A stretch of DNA of 64,000 bases, taken from contig NC_049982.1 of the NCBI RefSeq assembly GCF_000003815.2, forward strand, positions 8,304,542 to 8,368,541, written 5' to 3'. Under the pieces are notes generated by a model. It was not told the DNA's origin, searched no databases, and saw only the letters and a list, made by a program, of their open reading frames with translations. Made by a program: the position numbers and the translations under genes. Below are positions 34,507 through 48,081 of this stretch, piece by piece (within the stretch, counting starts at the first letter, position 1; every line of letters starts with the position of its first letter). Source of the DNA: Branchiostoma floridae (lineage: Eukaryota; Chordata; Leptocardii; Amphioxiformes; Branchiostomatidae).

Positions 34507-37500
34507 GAGGGACATTGACGTTTTGGCTGCTCTTCTCCAGACATACTGGAGGAGGTAGATAGGAATCAATACTGACCAATCAGGTTTGATTTACCTCATT
34601 CTGATTTTACATGAAAGGGAAGAGAGGGACCATCTCAAAGGTACAATGTATCAGGTCAGCAAACCCTTTTTTTTCCGTCAATACAGCAAAACCATAATGC
34701 AAATTTATATAATGCAAATCAAATCATTTTGTTCAGTTCAGTTCAGTTCCTTTGTACGTTCTTGGATCTAAAAGCATATTGCTGAAATGGAAGATCAATG
34801 TGAAAATAGAGCCTGTGGGAAAGTCCTAGACTTGGTATACTCACTTTCACTTTCAGGGACTGCACTCAGCTCAGGGAGTGAGTACAATGATATTCAAGTT
34901 TTCTCTCAGACCTCAGTACTCATGTTATCTTGCTGAGAATCTTACTTTGAGTTTGAAATGTCTGTTAGCTAATGAAATATTTGGTGTGATCATATAAATT
35001 TACACAATGATTCCTTGCATTTGTGTATATCCTTTTGTTGTTGTTGTTGTCCTCATTTAATGTCTATTATTTCGCTAGACGTGGATTTTGGATTTCTAAT
35101 TGTCATAATTTTCATACTGTTGATAAGGAATCACAAATTCCATTCACATTTAATCTTCCGATGACAGGCACGTAAATCTGATATCATATGACATAGGCAA
35201 TACTACCCTGGCAAATGTTTTTCTTAAGCGCTGTCTACTTTGAAGTGTAATCAGGTGAGAAGCATGGGAAAACCGCCTGAAGGGTTTATGGGGAACATCC
35301 AATCATCTCGCAAAACCGGAGATAAGACTGAGGACCCTTCAGCCTGCTGGCCTAATCTCTACAGTCTGGACATCTGTTCTGAGGCTGGAGGATCAGGGTG
35401 GAGCATCCTGGACTTAAATGTTAAACACCAACAAAAAGATATTCAGATTTGTTCCCTTGTATCGCTGTGTGCATGCATAGAGCCTTGTATAGACTGATGG
35501 AAAATGCAATGTTTTTAGCAGTCAGAGGGCTACCATGTCCCAAAATATTATGGAATCACTGATACTGGTATTCAAATCTTATACAAGTATTATAGCTACT
35601 GAGCCACTTTTATCGTCTTGCAAATCACTGTTTGTAAGAGAGGAGGAAAGAGACTTGCCAGTCAAACAGGTTTGGATACCAGGCTACTTCGGAACATGTA
35701 TGTTGCTCCTACTCCTCAAACATACACCTGGTAGATCTTTTAGATATCTATCATCTATGTCAGTATCTGGAACCTCCCCCTCCTTACACAGTAGTGCCCC
35801 CCTCTTCTAATATTTACCAACAGCATCCCTGTATATAATCTCCAGACAGGAAGTGGGACAGGTTATGACTGTTTAAAGTTTATTTCCTCCTGTCCGAATC
35901 TGGGTCAGGCTGCAGTCATGAAGGAAGCCAGCATAAACACAGGACAAACATTACAGTAAACAGTTCTGTGTGGAAGGATTCCTGTACATAAACTTGTGAT
36001 CAGGCACAGATGGGTCCTACATTCCAAACTTCTCATGAGGCTGACAATCACTGCCATGATTGGTTAGGAATTACTGATCATAATCCTTTTCAGTAGAAGT
36101 TCATCTACCAAAGCTGGATAAGAATTAAGATTTGAGTTATCTCTAATGTCTGGCTTACAATGTACAAATCCAGTCACAAATCCATATGATGATACATGTT
36201 TTCCTTTCTGTTCCTACTAGTTACTGTATATCAGCTACTTGATGGTAGATCTTATTATTGTGATGAAAATTCTTTTTAAAAGCTGCAGGAGTAACAGAAC
36301 AGAACAGTCATTAGAGTCAAAAAGTCTAGCCTAATGATTAAACCTAGACACTGAGACTAAATCCAGGCTAATCCCTCATCAAGGCTCCTCTGATTGCTTT
36401 AATCTTGACAATGGATGAGCATGGGTAATTGCACCATAAATCGTTACATGTTGAACCTAGTGTTCTTCGGGTTTCCTGAAAATTCCATAATCACAGGCTA
36501 TTTCTTGATGATGACAACAAGGATTCCTAAAACTTTCTCCTTCCTGAAGTAGCGTGATTTTGGCAACAAATGTCTAAAGGTTACGGGTTAGGCCAGCAGG
36601 GAGAAGGATAAACAAAGGTAGGAGTTTTGAAGTAGAAAGACACCTATTACATCACACTATTTTTGAATCGTTGTCTTTTTAATTTTTTTCCGGGAAAATG
36701 TTTATTACAAGAGAGTAGCCCGGGCTTGGGATATTTTGTCATTCCACAATTTCAACTGTTTATTTGATACAATAGCTACTGATCACCCCAGCTCTGTCAT
36801 AGCCCAGGACACATTCACAATCTGCCATGTCCCACTGATAGAGATAGATCACCTGATACTGTAACATGTCCTGATGCTTGATGATGCTGGCCTCATATCC
36901 ATCATCACCCCTGCCACAGCATAAACAACTCCCAGCTTCCTGTGCCCATTTGGTGTGGAAGGACCAAAGCCATTTGTGATTGAAAACATTAGTTCAATGG
37001 TCGTCTCCTCATTCAGTCCCATAAACACTAAACAGACAATTCACCTACGTAGCTTTGCTACCTCCCTGCCATGACATTTCCCGAGTAGCAAAGATTTAAA
37101 CAGAGAAACAAAACAAAATTGACATATTTGACCAGGCCATGCCCCAGATTTTGATGTCAGCACTATCCTTAATTCTTTTAGCTTCTGTAATAGCTCCTAA
37201 AGCCCAAGTGACACCTACTACGCCAATATCGTTCACATAAAAACTGTGAGGCTATTTACATGCATAGGCTACCCCATTCCAGATATATGGCAAAAATCCC
37301 CATGGTGTACTCACAATGGTGTGGCCATTCAGGATTCCTCCGAACCTAGGCAAGGAATCCGACCTTTCCCATTTGAAGGTCGACCCTCAGGCTCATCCAT
37401 CTCCCTTGACAGGGGGGGTTATAAATAGGCCCACACCAGCTTCACAGAGGGGAGTAGGTTACACTGACCCTCCCCATTATCACAGTGATTTGGAAGGGTC

Positions 37501-40500
37501 CAGCACTTTTCAGGATGCAAGGAAAATGCAGCTCTTGGAATGGAAGAGTACCCTGTTGGGGGCTCATTGAAATACTAGTAGTACATGTGTACATAAAAAA
37601 GGAATGCACAAAAATTCATCACAGTATATTGGCGGCATCAAAATGATCCCTGTTTTAATCACTGATCCAAATAAATTGTTATTTTCCAACGAAATCTCAT
37701 AAATTCCCAACCATCAAGATTACTTTTGGTAAGTTACACAATATCCACCCACTACTGTTGTGTATAGCCTAGGTGACAGCAAACAAAAGCCACTGAAAAC
37801 CAATATCATAATCAGGGAAGTACAATGAATTACGTTACAAGTATCAAATTTTCAATAACTCACGTCGAACCAACAAATCTACCGGAAATGAGTGGAAGGG
37901 AATTGATTGAATCATGCCATATGATTCTTATGAAGAAAAAATTAGGTCATGTCTGTATTGACTTTTGCCATTGATTTTTAAGGACAAAGGCAAACCATGG
38001 TGGACAAGAAAAAGCTCTAGAAAATAGGAGGTGACCTTAGTTGGTACATGTATTATACATTCAGCCTGTATCACTACTGTGCTGTAGGATAGGGTAGCTT
38101 ACTGTGAGGATCATTATGAGGTAATTAGGTACTCAGTAATGGTGCGAATTCTCATTGACACAGAGGTGCTATTGACATAATAATCACCCGGCACCAGGGT
38201 GTGGTAAAACCCACACATTATCCTGTTATTAACCCTGTTATTAACCCTGTAATTACAGTACAGAGGGCAGGCTGGCCCAGGAGAGTGCTCATGGGTGGCA
38301 TGGAAAGAACAACTACAGCACATTTCTGTATAAGTTGTTGACGTTTTGTTGTTGAAGAAATAAATATATATTTATTTCTAGAAAAATGATGCTGAAGCCA
38401 TTTGGGAATAGAATTAAGACTGTTTCAGGTGTTTGTTAATACGATGACAATGTCTTGGTATGTCCAAAAATTCTAGAAAAAATTACAAGAATGTGTGCAG
38501 AATGACCTTTAGGTTTAGCAAGCCATTGTTATTGACATGCTGTGGGTAAGCATATATATACCCTACCTGTGACATATGCATATCCAACAAACAAAACAAC
38601 ATACCTACAGAATACAATTTTCTCCCCAAAACCTTGAAGGAAACATCAATCATACCAAGGCTCACACATGTACCTCAAAAGAAAACAGTGGGAGTCAAGA
38701 ATAATCAACTGTATACTGGGACCACTACAGTGGAAAATGAAAGAAAGGAAACGGATCATAAGCAATGTTTAATTTCTTACTAAGTTACTTTCCATACCTT
38801 GATTTCTTCAAGGAACGCTCCTTTGCATCTAATTCTTACTCATTCACACTTTAACAAACAACTTGTCTAGACTGTGCCTCAGTTCTGTAGAGGTCACAGT
38901 CACTCAATAGTAAATATTTACCCACCAGTCATTAACCACAAAACCCACAGATTAGCACATACAGCAGCCACACTTCAACTATTGAGGTTCAAAGGTCTTT
39001 CCGTTTACTTTGTCAACTTGGATCACAAAGCCAGAACAGTTATGAGACCGCACTACATTGCAGCATTGAAATTTCTGCTTTTGATTTCAAAGATTGATCT
39101 ATTTCAAAGTGCATAGAAAAATGTTATTGAAAAGGGCCTGCATGGCAGTAGGTACTAGCATGTTTTATTTGAAATAGGGAAAGCTGTCTTATTCATAAAA
39201 CTTTGTGTAACTGCCTTCCTTGATATTACATATTAGTGTAAAACGTAGAAAGTTCTTCTGACTACAGCATAAAATGTTGTCAGGAAACACACACACACAC
39301 CGCATACCTTACTGAAAAAGTTTGCTGAAGGCTAAAATCCAGCTGGTTTCCATGGACTAAGCATTGACAATCAGCACCAGTGCCATGTGCATGTCTAAAA
39401 TCCTAACAATAATATTTAATGTAAAGGTACTGCAGACTTCTATGTTGACAAAACATCTCAACACATTCTTACAGCTTAAGGCTAGTTTGAAGAGGATGAT
39501 TTAAAGGTGTGTACAATAATTTCAACAAAAAAGGTTGCTGAGTAATAAATTAAACTCTGACCCCTCCAAGTTCAAGTGGAGGGGTCCTTGACAGTTCCAA
39601 TGAGCTGGTTCCAATGTACATCTCAAGAAATCCTAACAGTAACATTAAACTGCTGACGTACATGTCAGCAAAACATCACAACATCTTCTCCCTGAACCCT
39701 TGACCTTCAGCTTCAAAGGCATAAAGTGAAGTATTTATGGCTGGTGCGGCCAAGACAAATAAGGGAATTGCCACCTGAGCTGTTTTTAGTCACCTGAGCC
39801 TCCCACACAGACATGGGAAGTTGCAGTGGGCTGCCAGGAGGAATTTCTCACCCTCGGGAGGAACGCAAGGGTCAAACAGACATGTAGTAAAGTCTTGGGC
39901 AGTGGGAGAACCTTTAATATCAACACAGGGCAAAGACTAATGTACTGTGTAGGAGGGGGTATACAGACATGGGGTTAGTAAAAATAACAACTACATATAC
40001 TATTACATTTTGCCAGTTATTGCCACTTCTTGCCGCAAATTTGCTGGAAGAAAGTAAGAGAGTTCACAAAGAGTGAACACTTGCATAGCCCTTTCTCCTA
40101 TCTGGCAGTAGTAACCTATATGTAACACACGTACACATTCATTCAGGCAAAAGTTTATACACTCTCCTTGCCATTTTAGGTGTGAGGCTTTGGCTTTCTT
40201 CCCTCTGGGTCAGTCATTCTCTCACCACATATAGCAATCAGAGATCACGGTAAATCTACCCCCAATTCCCTAGGAGTCCCAGGGTATTACTTTTGGCATG
40301 ACCTTGACATGCTTTCTGTGCCCTTGGCAACTTCCCAACCTCAGCACAGAGCTAAGTTGGGGAAAGGCTGATGTGGGGCAGCAGGTTTGCTCTGGGCTGG
40401 TGCAAAGTCCATCTCTACATGCCTCCTTCACCCATATCTGTACTATACTTCTGTATCATGGTGTTAACATGTTTGCTGACAGCCTTAAACTTGGGTTGCG

Positions 40501-43500
40501 AAGAGAACTCAGCTGCACATGATTCGTACTGGAGTAGCTAGCCTTGAAGTTCAAGTTCAACAACCGTTTGTTTGGCTGGGAAACACCAACATCTCTTGTT
40601 AATAAACATTCTGATGGAACTCTGGAGAAGGATACATGTGCCATACCATCTAAATGACTAATGTGGGTCCAAACCAAACCAAACAAACAGTATGACACAT
40701 ATTTCACCAATGTAAATGCTAACAAACTACCAATGTATCAGTCCCATGATGGTATCATATTTTCTTAGGAGAAATTTGTTTAGAGACCAATGGAACACAT
40801 TGTCCTATGTTTAGATTTCAGGCCAACCATATATTTTTATAAACAAAGTCTTTAAAGTTCTACCAATACGCATCAGCTAGCAAACACTGGTGGAGAGAAA
40901 CCTGGGACTGGGGAGATACTTGAACTCGGAGTAGCCCAGTAAAAGTTCTGGAGTAAATAACGTAATGAATTACAATCAATTCACAATAACACTGGCTGTT
41001 ACTTTTGTTGGCAACTTAATTCTTTAGTCACTTAGCAACGAATATGGTGCCATATTCCTCTTGAGACACAGTCAAACCAAACAACAGTCATGTACAAAAC
41101 ATTGGACTGAGTACGGTCAATCCATAGTGTTGTTGTATGTATGACCTACTCAGACCAGAGTTCAAATCAGATTCTAGTTCAAAAGCCTGTCAGTAAATCA
41201 GGCAAACAAGAAGGTAAATCTGCAGATATGCTGCACAAGAATTCTTTTCGAAGAGAAAATCTCACATTGTACACTTCAGAAGGCCACCAAAAATGATTCA
41301 CCTCACCTCACCGGTCCCATAGCCTCACTGGCCGTAGGGGCAGCAAAAATTATTGCAGGTACAATATTTCTCATTCAATACATCTACTGACTGTATCAGG
41401 AATGAGCATTTAGTGCCTTGGCTAAAAAAAAAAAAGATGGATAAACAAGACGAAGACGACAATAAAAATGGCATCTCATCCAAGTTCGAGGTAGTATCCT
41501 TTGTATACTTCTGGTTCAGTCTTTTCAGTAATGAGCAAGAGAAAAGATGGAGCCAGCAGTAACTACTGAGGATGGTACTCAGGCTAGTTCTGAGGTAAAT
41601 CAGACCCTTGATAAAAACGAGAGCTGTACCAAGCTGCAGCAGTACAACCACCAGCCAACGACCTCCGCCACTACTAGATAATCCACACCATCTTGTGGCC
41701 TTGCCCCCTCCTGCTGACCTAGAACTTGTTTAGGCTCATTGTCAGCCCAGCCATACATCTTGTTGGCAGGGGAGCCTGCGGGTCCCTGTTGTGCTCATGC
41801 CATGCCAATGACCGTCCTCCCCATGCAGTCTCCTGCTTTAAATTTTTTTTCCTGTCCTTCTAATTGTTTGGGATGCCTTATTATTTGTTTTTGCCATTAT
41901 ATCTGTCATTTAGCTTATGAAAGTACATTTTCATTAATTTCATGTCAATTTCTTTTACAAAAATGATTAATTTTTCTGTTCTTCTAACTGAAAATTTCCA
42001 AACCGGTAGGGAGGGAGGAAAAGGTCCCTGAGACAGCCCTACTCCACATGCCTGATAATGGTATTTCTCTGACCCTATGCTCTATAATCTCAATTCTTTG
42101 TGAAGCACTGCTGGTCCTTTTGATGTAAGGCATTGTAATCTGTCTCCACAAATCTCCTTTGCCCAGAATATAGACGTCTCTTTGCAAAGAATTCCTTCTA
42201 CTTTAGTTCCCAACATTTTTCCTGATTTTCCCTTTTTTCTAGCAGTCTTATGCAATCTGTGCATGTGAAACAATATCATGAATATGTATAAACAAAACAG
42301 TCTATAAATCAAATTCTAGAATAATAAAAAAAGATATAGATTTCCATCCCAAAGTCCATTTATTTTGCAAAGCAAAAGAAATTCTTCAAGCTTTCTCATT
42401 GGGTGCTTTTAGTTTATCCATGAAATTTTATAGACAAAGGCAGTGTCAAATTTTCCCATGCTGCCACTGCACAGATCTGTTTTCCTGGTTAATCCCAGTA
42501 AAAATGACCATTTAGCCATGTGGAATTGTATTTCCTGGGCATGTTTGTACAGCAAACAGGTTCCTATCTTGGGAATTCCCACATTCCCTCCTCACACCAT
42601 GTGGCTTCCAGTCAGATTCCTGTACCATGAGTTGTGCATGGAACTCAGGCTGGAGAACTCCTGATGGTTTCACCATGTTGGTGATAAAACTTCAGTACAT
42701 GTCTATTTGGGACAAAATGGAAAGCTCATTTCAGAATTCCAATTTGACTGATGGGCCTGAGAAAAGTAATGGACTAAAGGGCAGGATAATAAATAAATTC
42801 CAAAACACTTTTACATACACTGTATATATATTTATCGTAAATATAGGCAGCTTTCACCTATGGCAAGGCACTTTCCAGTAGAGATGTCTCAACAAAAGGG
42901 CTAGTGCAAGTGTTTCTGATCTTTCCACCATGACCCAAGCTTTAATGAATAGCCCACTAACTTTCCCTGTTGGATGTGACTTACTGGAATTCTGTGTAAA
43001 TGTACTTTTGTCAGTTGGGTGTGAAACAACAACCACATTCTGCAAGTGTCAACAAGACCAACCAAATACAGTGATTTACTGTATTGTGATTCTGAAGAAG
43101 CTATTGGACTCGTATCACACCTTTTGAAACAAACTACTTACAGAGAAAAGAGTGTTTGGCATCACCCTGGGTTTAAAAGGTCTTCATCATCTTTTCACTT
43201 CAGTATGACTGAAGGAACCAATGGTTCCTAACTGCTTTGGAGACTGGACCGTTTGGAACTCCACCCTGGATATATTCAATCCAAGAAGCAGAGAAGGGGA
43301 TTATTGGTAAGCCGGGATTTTAGAGGGATTACAATTATCCCTGAATGGCTGATCTAGGCTACAGACAAAAAACAGCATTTCATCTAAAACATGCAAGCCA
43401 TGGGGGGAAATGGTGGCTAGAATTAGTAGAAAGCAGACGTTAATTCAATAGCTGTCCCCTGCCAGCAATTAAATATCAATATTGCTCTTTTTCTCTGAAG

Positions 43501-43732
43501 AGGATCGTACAGTAGAGCAGATTTTATACAGGCCAGGAAGGAGCTTCTGAAAGTGGTGGTTGTTAGAAATCAGTGACATGCTAAATAAACATGTATCAAG
43601 AGAAACTTTATCTCAAAGCAAATGTAGAGGTCAGGCCTGTTTTGATCGCATGTGGTGACCAGTGTTTATGGAAATTTTTCTAGAAGTCCATGATTTTTAC
43701 AGGCAAAAGGGTAACTGTTTTATTTGCAAATA

Positions 43733-43906
43733 CAGTGGAAGCCGCTTAATTGCACACCCAATTTGCCAGCGAATCACGAGCAATTATCTGGCGTGTGCGA
43801 TAATGCGAAGTTACCCCGTTGGACCGCACCGCCACGGGATTTTTGTATTTCGTGCAATTGACCGAAGTGTGCGTTTATCCGACGTGCAATTAACTGGCTT
43901 CCACTG
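43733..43906. mobile_element. 174-base pogo-like MITE
   Basis: The ends are CAGTGGAAGCCGCTTAATTG and, inverted, CAATTAACTGGCTTCCACTG. TA flanks both sides (43731-43732, 43907-43908). GTGCAATT/CGTGCAATTGACCG words recur. It shares the CAGTGGA start with the larger element at 22077-23228. Confidence 0.85.
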
Positions 43907-44362
43907 TACACCAAATACGATGAAACAGGCCAAACTACTACATCTGCTTGGAAACTAAGAAAGCCATCCTGACGAGCGGTAAACTTTCTCAGACTCTGAA
44001 GGGAACATCCTAAATGTGTGGGAACGTGTCTGAGACAGACTCTGAAGCCGAACATCCCAAACGAACATCCCGAACAATAACACACATGGTTTGATGATGA
44101 TCCCCCAGGTGTGGGGTCATGACCCCAGGGGGCGTGGCTGTCTCCAGGCAGTCTGTACCAACAGCTGGAATCTGGGGAATCCTGCCAGCCCCCAGCTGGG
44201 GACACTGGCTCTGAATTCCCAGCAAATGTGGATACTTCCTGTTAAGCATTCCTACACATCCTTCCAGTGGCCCATGGACCCTGGCCTTTGCTCTGACAAG
44301 CTGATTTAGCACATTGGTGGAAGCTGTGAGAGTTAACTTAACCTATTGATGGACATGGCCTT

Positions 44363-44455
44363 GCCTTGGCAATATTCTCCAAGCAGAGGTTGGGCCGCGG
44401 ACATAGTTGTGGTCAGGATTTCTACCTCCGTGACCCAACCTCTGCTTGGAGAATA
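44363..44455. repeat. Foldback with TATTCTCCAAGCAGAGGTTG arms
   Basis: TATTCTCCAAGCAGAGGTTG lies on the left, ending near 44394, and its reverse complement CAACCTCTGCTTGGAGAATA lies at about 44436-44455. They leave a loop of about 40 bases. TTGGCAAT flanks recur around it. It is a perfect long hairpin, typical of a small foldback transposon. Confidence 0.75.
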
Positions 44456-45110
44456 CTTGGCAATGCCTGCCTGCCTTGGCAATACTGATTCTAAAAACCA
44501 TAGACAACATTCTTAATGAATCGACTTCGTCTGTGAGAAAGTTGACCCACTGAAACAACTCTGAAGTTTATAAAAGAGGTGGCTGAAGGAATAACTAGTA
44601 CAACCAAGAAAAGGGCCATATCATATTTCTAACGTTGTATAATCCTTGCCCCAGTCAAGGACGTTGTTACTATTATAGAAAAAATGTAATGTTTACAACT
44701 GTTTCCTTTATTATTGACTGTGTCAGCGGTTGCATGTGTTTTTTTCAATCAATTCAATTTTAATATCAATGTTATCATAAACGTTTCTTCGTAAGGACCA
44801 ACATGAGCAGGGGGCGGGTAGTGACTTTTTTGGCCTCGGGCGAGATTATATTTTCAGCTTGTCAACAAAAGACAAACGCTTTCAGTAATCACGAAAGAGC
44901 GACAATAGCAGTAGGTTTCTGTAAAGTACAATCGCATGTTGGCTGACCAGGACCAACACGACCGTACGATGTTTGAAACGTTGTATCAACCCTAGATAAT
45001 CTGACCTCGCCATGCCTGACCGACACACAAGTTCCCTACGCCGCCCGGCTGCCAACTCTCAATGCCCGCCGCACGTTTGAATGAAAATACGACAGCACTG
45101 ACCTGCTTTT

Positions 45111-45400
45111 TCCGCTTTCACTTCTTCCTCCTGCCGGCTGGCATCAACTCGACGACGTCGCTGCACAAAACGCACGGAGGTTCAGGAAAATCCTGTCGGA
45201 GTTGAGAAGAAATCTCAGATTTAGAGGAGACCCTGCGTCCCAGTTGTAGAGAAGACTTGTCCACAGCGCGCTGCAGTCTGACCCGTGTGTGGGCTGTTCC
45301 CGTCACTCCCTCCGGAAATACTAGTACGGCAATATGATAGCGCCCGTCAATCTTCAAGCAGATGTGTGGCTTCGACCTTCTTGCTCGTCTTGTGATTTCT
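45111..45400 (-). promoter_or_regulatory. GC-rich block, possible untranslated first exon/promoter
   Basis: This block is richer in CpG than its surroundings. On the minus strand an open frame of 79 codons begins at 45357 and ends at 45118, shortly before a plausible donor (GCAG|GTCAGTGC, exon end near 45112). The peptide is not recognised. Position and strand would suit a 5' exon for the tetraspanin far downstream, but nothing in the sequence proves the link. Confidence 0.25.
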
Positions 45401-46966
45401 CCTGTTCATTATACATTATTACATAGGCCACTTTTTAATGTGGTGAAACTTTGTGGTGCCCCTTTTCAAGCGTGATCAAATAACAAGTTTTCTATTCTTT
45501 TGCGTTCTGTATTGGTTTTCATTTCAAGGTCAACAACGCTGGGTTTCCGAGTCAAGGATAACGTCCTTGGTTTCACCCTTGCTTTGAAGGATGCTTTGAA
45601 GTTATCTTGTCAGCTTAACTATTAAACCAAGGAAGTTAGAAATGTTTTCACCTCCTTGCTAAAACTTTTTTTAGTACAAAATGTAATATTAGGATGAGTC
45701 AGTAAAGGAGTAATTCGACAATGAAAAAAGCAACAAATTTCTTAGTTTTGCCGTTTGAGCAAAATATAACGTTACATCTTGTTTAAACGAAGGCCATGTT
45801 GATTTGATTATGTGTATAACATCCGCACGCGCATCAATTTTCGGCCGTTTCCAAAAATAAAAATAAAATAAAAAATACTGTAAATCGTACAGAGCAGCTC
45901 CAAAAGAAGCAATTGTATGCCATGGATTGCAGGAACAAATATCGGAAAACGTATACTAATATCACAAAATATTCCAAGGTCTAAGAAGATGGGAAAGATC
46001 AAAAATGAAAAATCTAGTGTTTGGTATACTTCAACTTCACTTCATTTCACATTCTGTGTGCCATATTTCAAATTCCTGACCACTTCTATTTCATAATGAA
46101 GGCAACTTTTTTTTGCTGATTTTTTTTATTCGCACGCTCGCACCAGATTTTGGGTTCCCAGTGGATGTCATCCATATAATCAAATCAACAAGGCCTAAAT
46201 ACATCCACCGGCATCAGTACTATTCCAACTGAAGACTACAAATTCAGCAGGAGTGCTCCTAGCGGATTACTGTGGTGGTGCAGTGTGGAGGTTGAAGACG
46301 GCTTTCACTTTCAGATCAAAGGGCTAGAACTTAGAGTGGGGACGATATTCTGGTAACATAATCAGGCCCGTCAATTCTCGAAAAAAAAAAAAAGACCACG
46401 GGAACACAATAAACAGCTTTCGGCCGAAGAAGACAACGAAAACATAAGGAAGCAAAATATGACGTTGTTTGCAGAATGAGTTGCGTGTATCTACAGACAA
46501 AAGAATGCAGCAGTATTTCGTAGTTGTTATGAACCGATGGATAAGAACTATATCAACTTATCAACCGAAACTTTATTGCACGATAATAATTGACAGCCAA
46601 TTTGAAAATGAAGTTAGCAAAATAACAATCTAAAGCACCCAAAAAAGTCCCGAGTAGTAAACAATGTGTTACAATGTGCTAATCAAAATGTAATGGGCAT
46701 ATACAAGAACCCAGCATAGCATTTGCATAGAGTTGTGTTGCTGGTCCTCATAGGGTACGCGCGAGTGCTCGTCTGCAAGTCTTTTACTAGTCACTTAACT
46801 GACATTATATATAAATTCTTCAAGTCTAAAAGTTGATCATTATATCGGTAACTGCCATCGTCCCCATCATTACAATCAACAACAATTACATAAGGCAAAA
46901 TTATTCTATCAGTGCGTTCCCAAAGTTAAGCCACCTGTGTGAATTAAGTTCCGAGTGATTATCTTG
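45401..46966. other. Non-coding, 3' flank of the mitochondrial-type gene
   Basis: AT-rich with no supported exon. The part nearest 46966 lies downstream of a minus-strand stop and is probably 3' UTR. Confidence 0.4.
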
Positions 46967-48081
46967 TCAATGCCCGCCCCTTTCCTCTATTTCTCGCATC
47001 AGAGACTTTTTCCTTTCCACAAGCTTCTCGTACGTTTCCTTCACATGATGAACTACACGAGCGTGCATCTGAAAAGTCTCGTCGTCAGATTTTCCGCCGT
47101 TTCTCTCCCGAGAGAAGTCCCCTTCTTCGAGGACTTCCTTGTTGCCGATGACTTCACCCATCTCCTGCCACTTAGCCACAATCAGCTTCTCGTAGTTGAC
47201 GTGGAAGACGAAATTCTTAAAGAGGTCTGCCTCCTCGACGCCGTACTCGAACAGATGTGCGTTGTCACGGATGATTTCCTCAGCCTTGAGATCCAACGGG
47301 TGCATGACGTAAAACAGAAACTTTCGCCATCTCGTTAACAGGCGTGCCCCCTCATCCCTCGTCTTCGGGTCTCGCCATTTCTTCTCGGCTTCTTGGAGAA
47401 ATTTCACCAGGTTGCCGTGGCCCTGAAGCGCCTCCTTGTAGCTCTTGTGATTGGCCAGCCTATTACCGTATAGAGGGCCGTACAGCTTGGAAAGTTGGTT
47501 GTTGACGTACGCAAGGTTGTTTCTGCGGAGCTCCATTTCTTCGCCCTTATGGGTCTTGTACAGCAAGGTTCCTATTCCAACACCAATAGAGATGGCTTGC
47601 CAAGGGAGGTCCTTCCAATGGAACCGCGCCTGCCATGGGGGTAACATGATTTTAGTTAAACCGTAGTATCACTGACAGGGTATGCGTATGAATAAAAAGA
47701 AATGTTCCGAACCATTGTAATATGACAGATATGCGTCATTCTCCAGCATTGTTGGCACATCCTTATTTATAGATCGAATTCACAAACATCTGATATGATC
47801 CAAAGTCACCATTTCCGAACACAAGTTCTGTTTTGTGCTAACTCGCTTGCTGACATAAACGCGGTACATTCATACACGTGCACTCGAATTAAATGCTTTG
47901 ATTTCCGAATTCGAAACTCAATGAAACATCAGCACCTTACCTCATTTTCAGTTGTCTCCGATGTTGTCGTCATCCAACGACGCTGCCCAGACCTAAGGGG
48001 GAGTGTTGCTGTGGCCGCGACAAGTCTGTTAGTCTGCAAGTGCCTCAGCTGTCGCCAAAGTAAGGCAGTTGGCTGAGCCAT
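46967..48081 (-). CDS. Unrecognised protein with mitochondrial-type presequence (two exons)
   Basis: Exon 1 is 48081 down to 47941 (47 codons, donor GAG|GTAAGG). Exon 2 is 47629 down to 46967. The join is phase 0 and gives 267 residues. Residues 1-47 are rich in R, T, A and S with no acidic residue until the end (MAQPTALLWRQLRHLQTNRL start), like a cleaved mitochondrial presequence. A hydrophobic stretch (AISIGVGIGTLLY) follows at about residues 58-70, and after it a long, charged, probably helical region. That region contains NNQLSKLYGPLYGNRLANH, a W.KFLFYVMHPLD segment, and FVFHVNYEKLIVAKW, ending in a basic/acidic helix (VERKKSLMREIEERGGH). I do not recognise a named family. An alternative start inside exon 2 (47647) would skip the presequence, but the splice join and exon 1 composition favour the two-exon model. 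A single-pass, inner-membrane-facing protein is inferred only. Confidence 0.8.

Larger units (their letters stand above)
28488..45110. other. Long intergenic or 5'-intronic stretch without a supported gene
   Basis: I found no exon with recognisable protein similarity here. Contents that can be read: TIR elements at 29523-30424, 30815-31869 and 43733-43906; inverted-end elements or foldbacks at 34297-34506 and 44363-44455; simple repeats (GAT)n at about 33531-33557, (GTT)n near 35036-35050 and (AC)n near 39288-39300; a GTTCAGTTCAGTTC tract at about 34733; and tandem GTTATTAACCCT words at about 38223-38250. If the GC-rich block at 45.1-45.4 kb is a first exon of the tetraspanin, this whole stretch would be its first intron. 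Confidence 0.4.
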
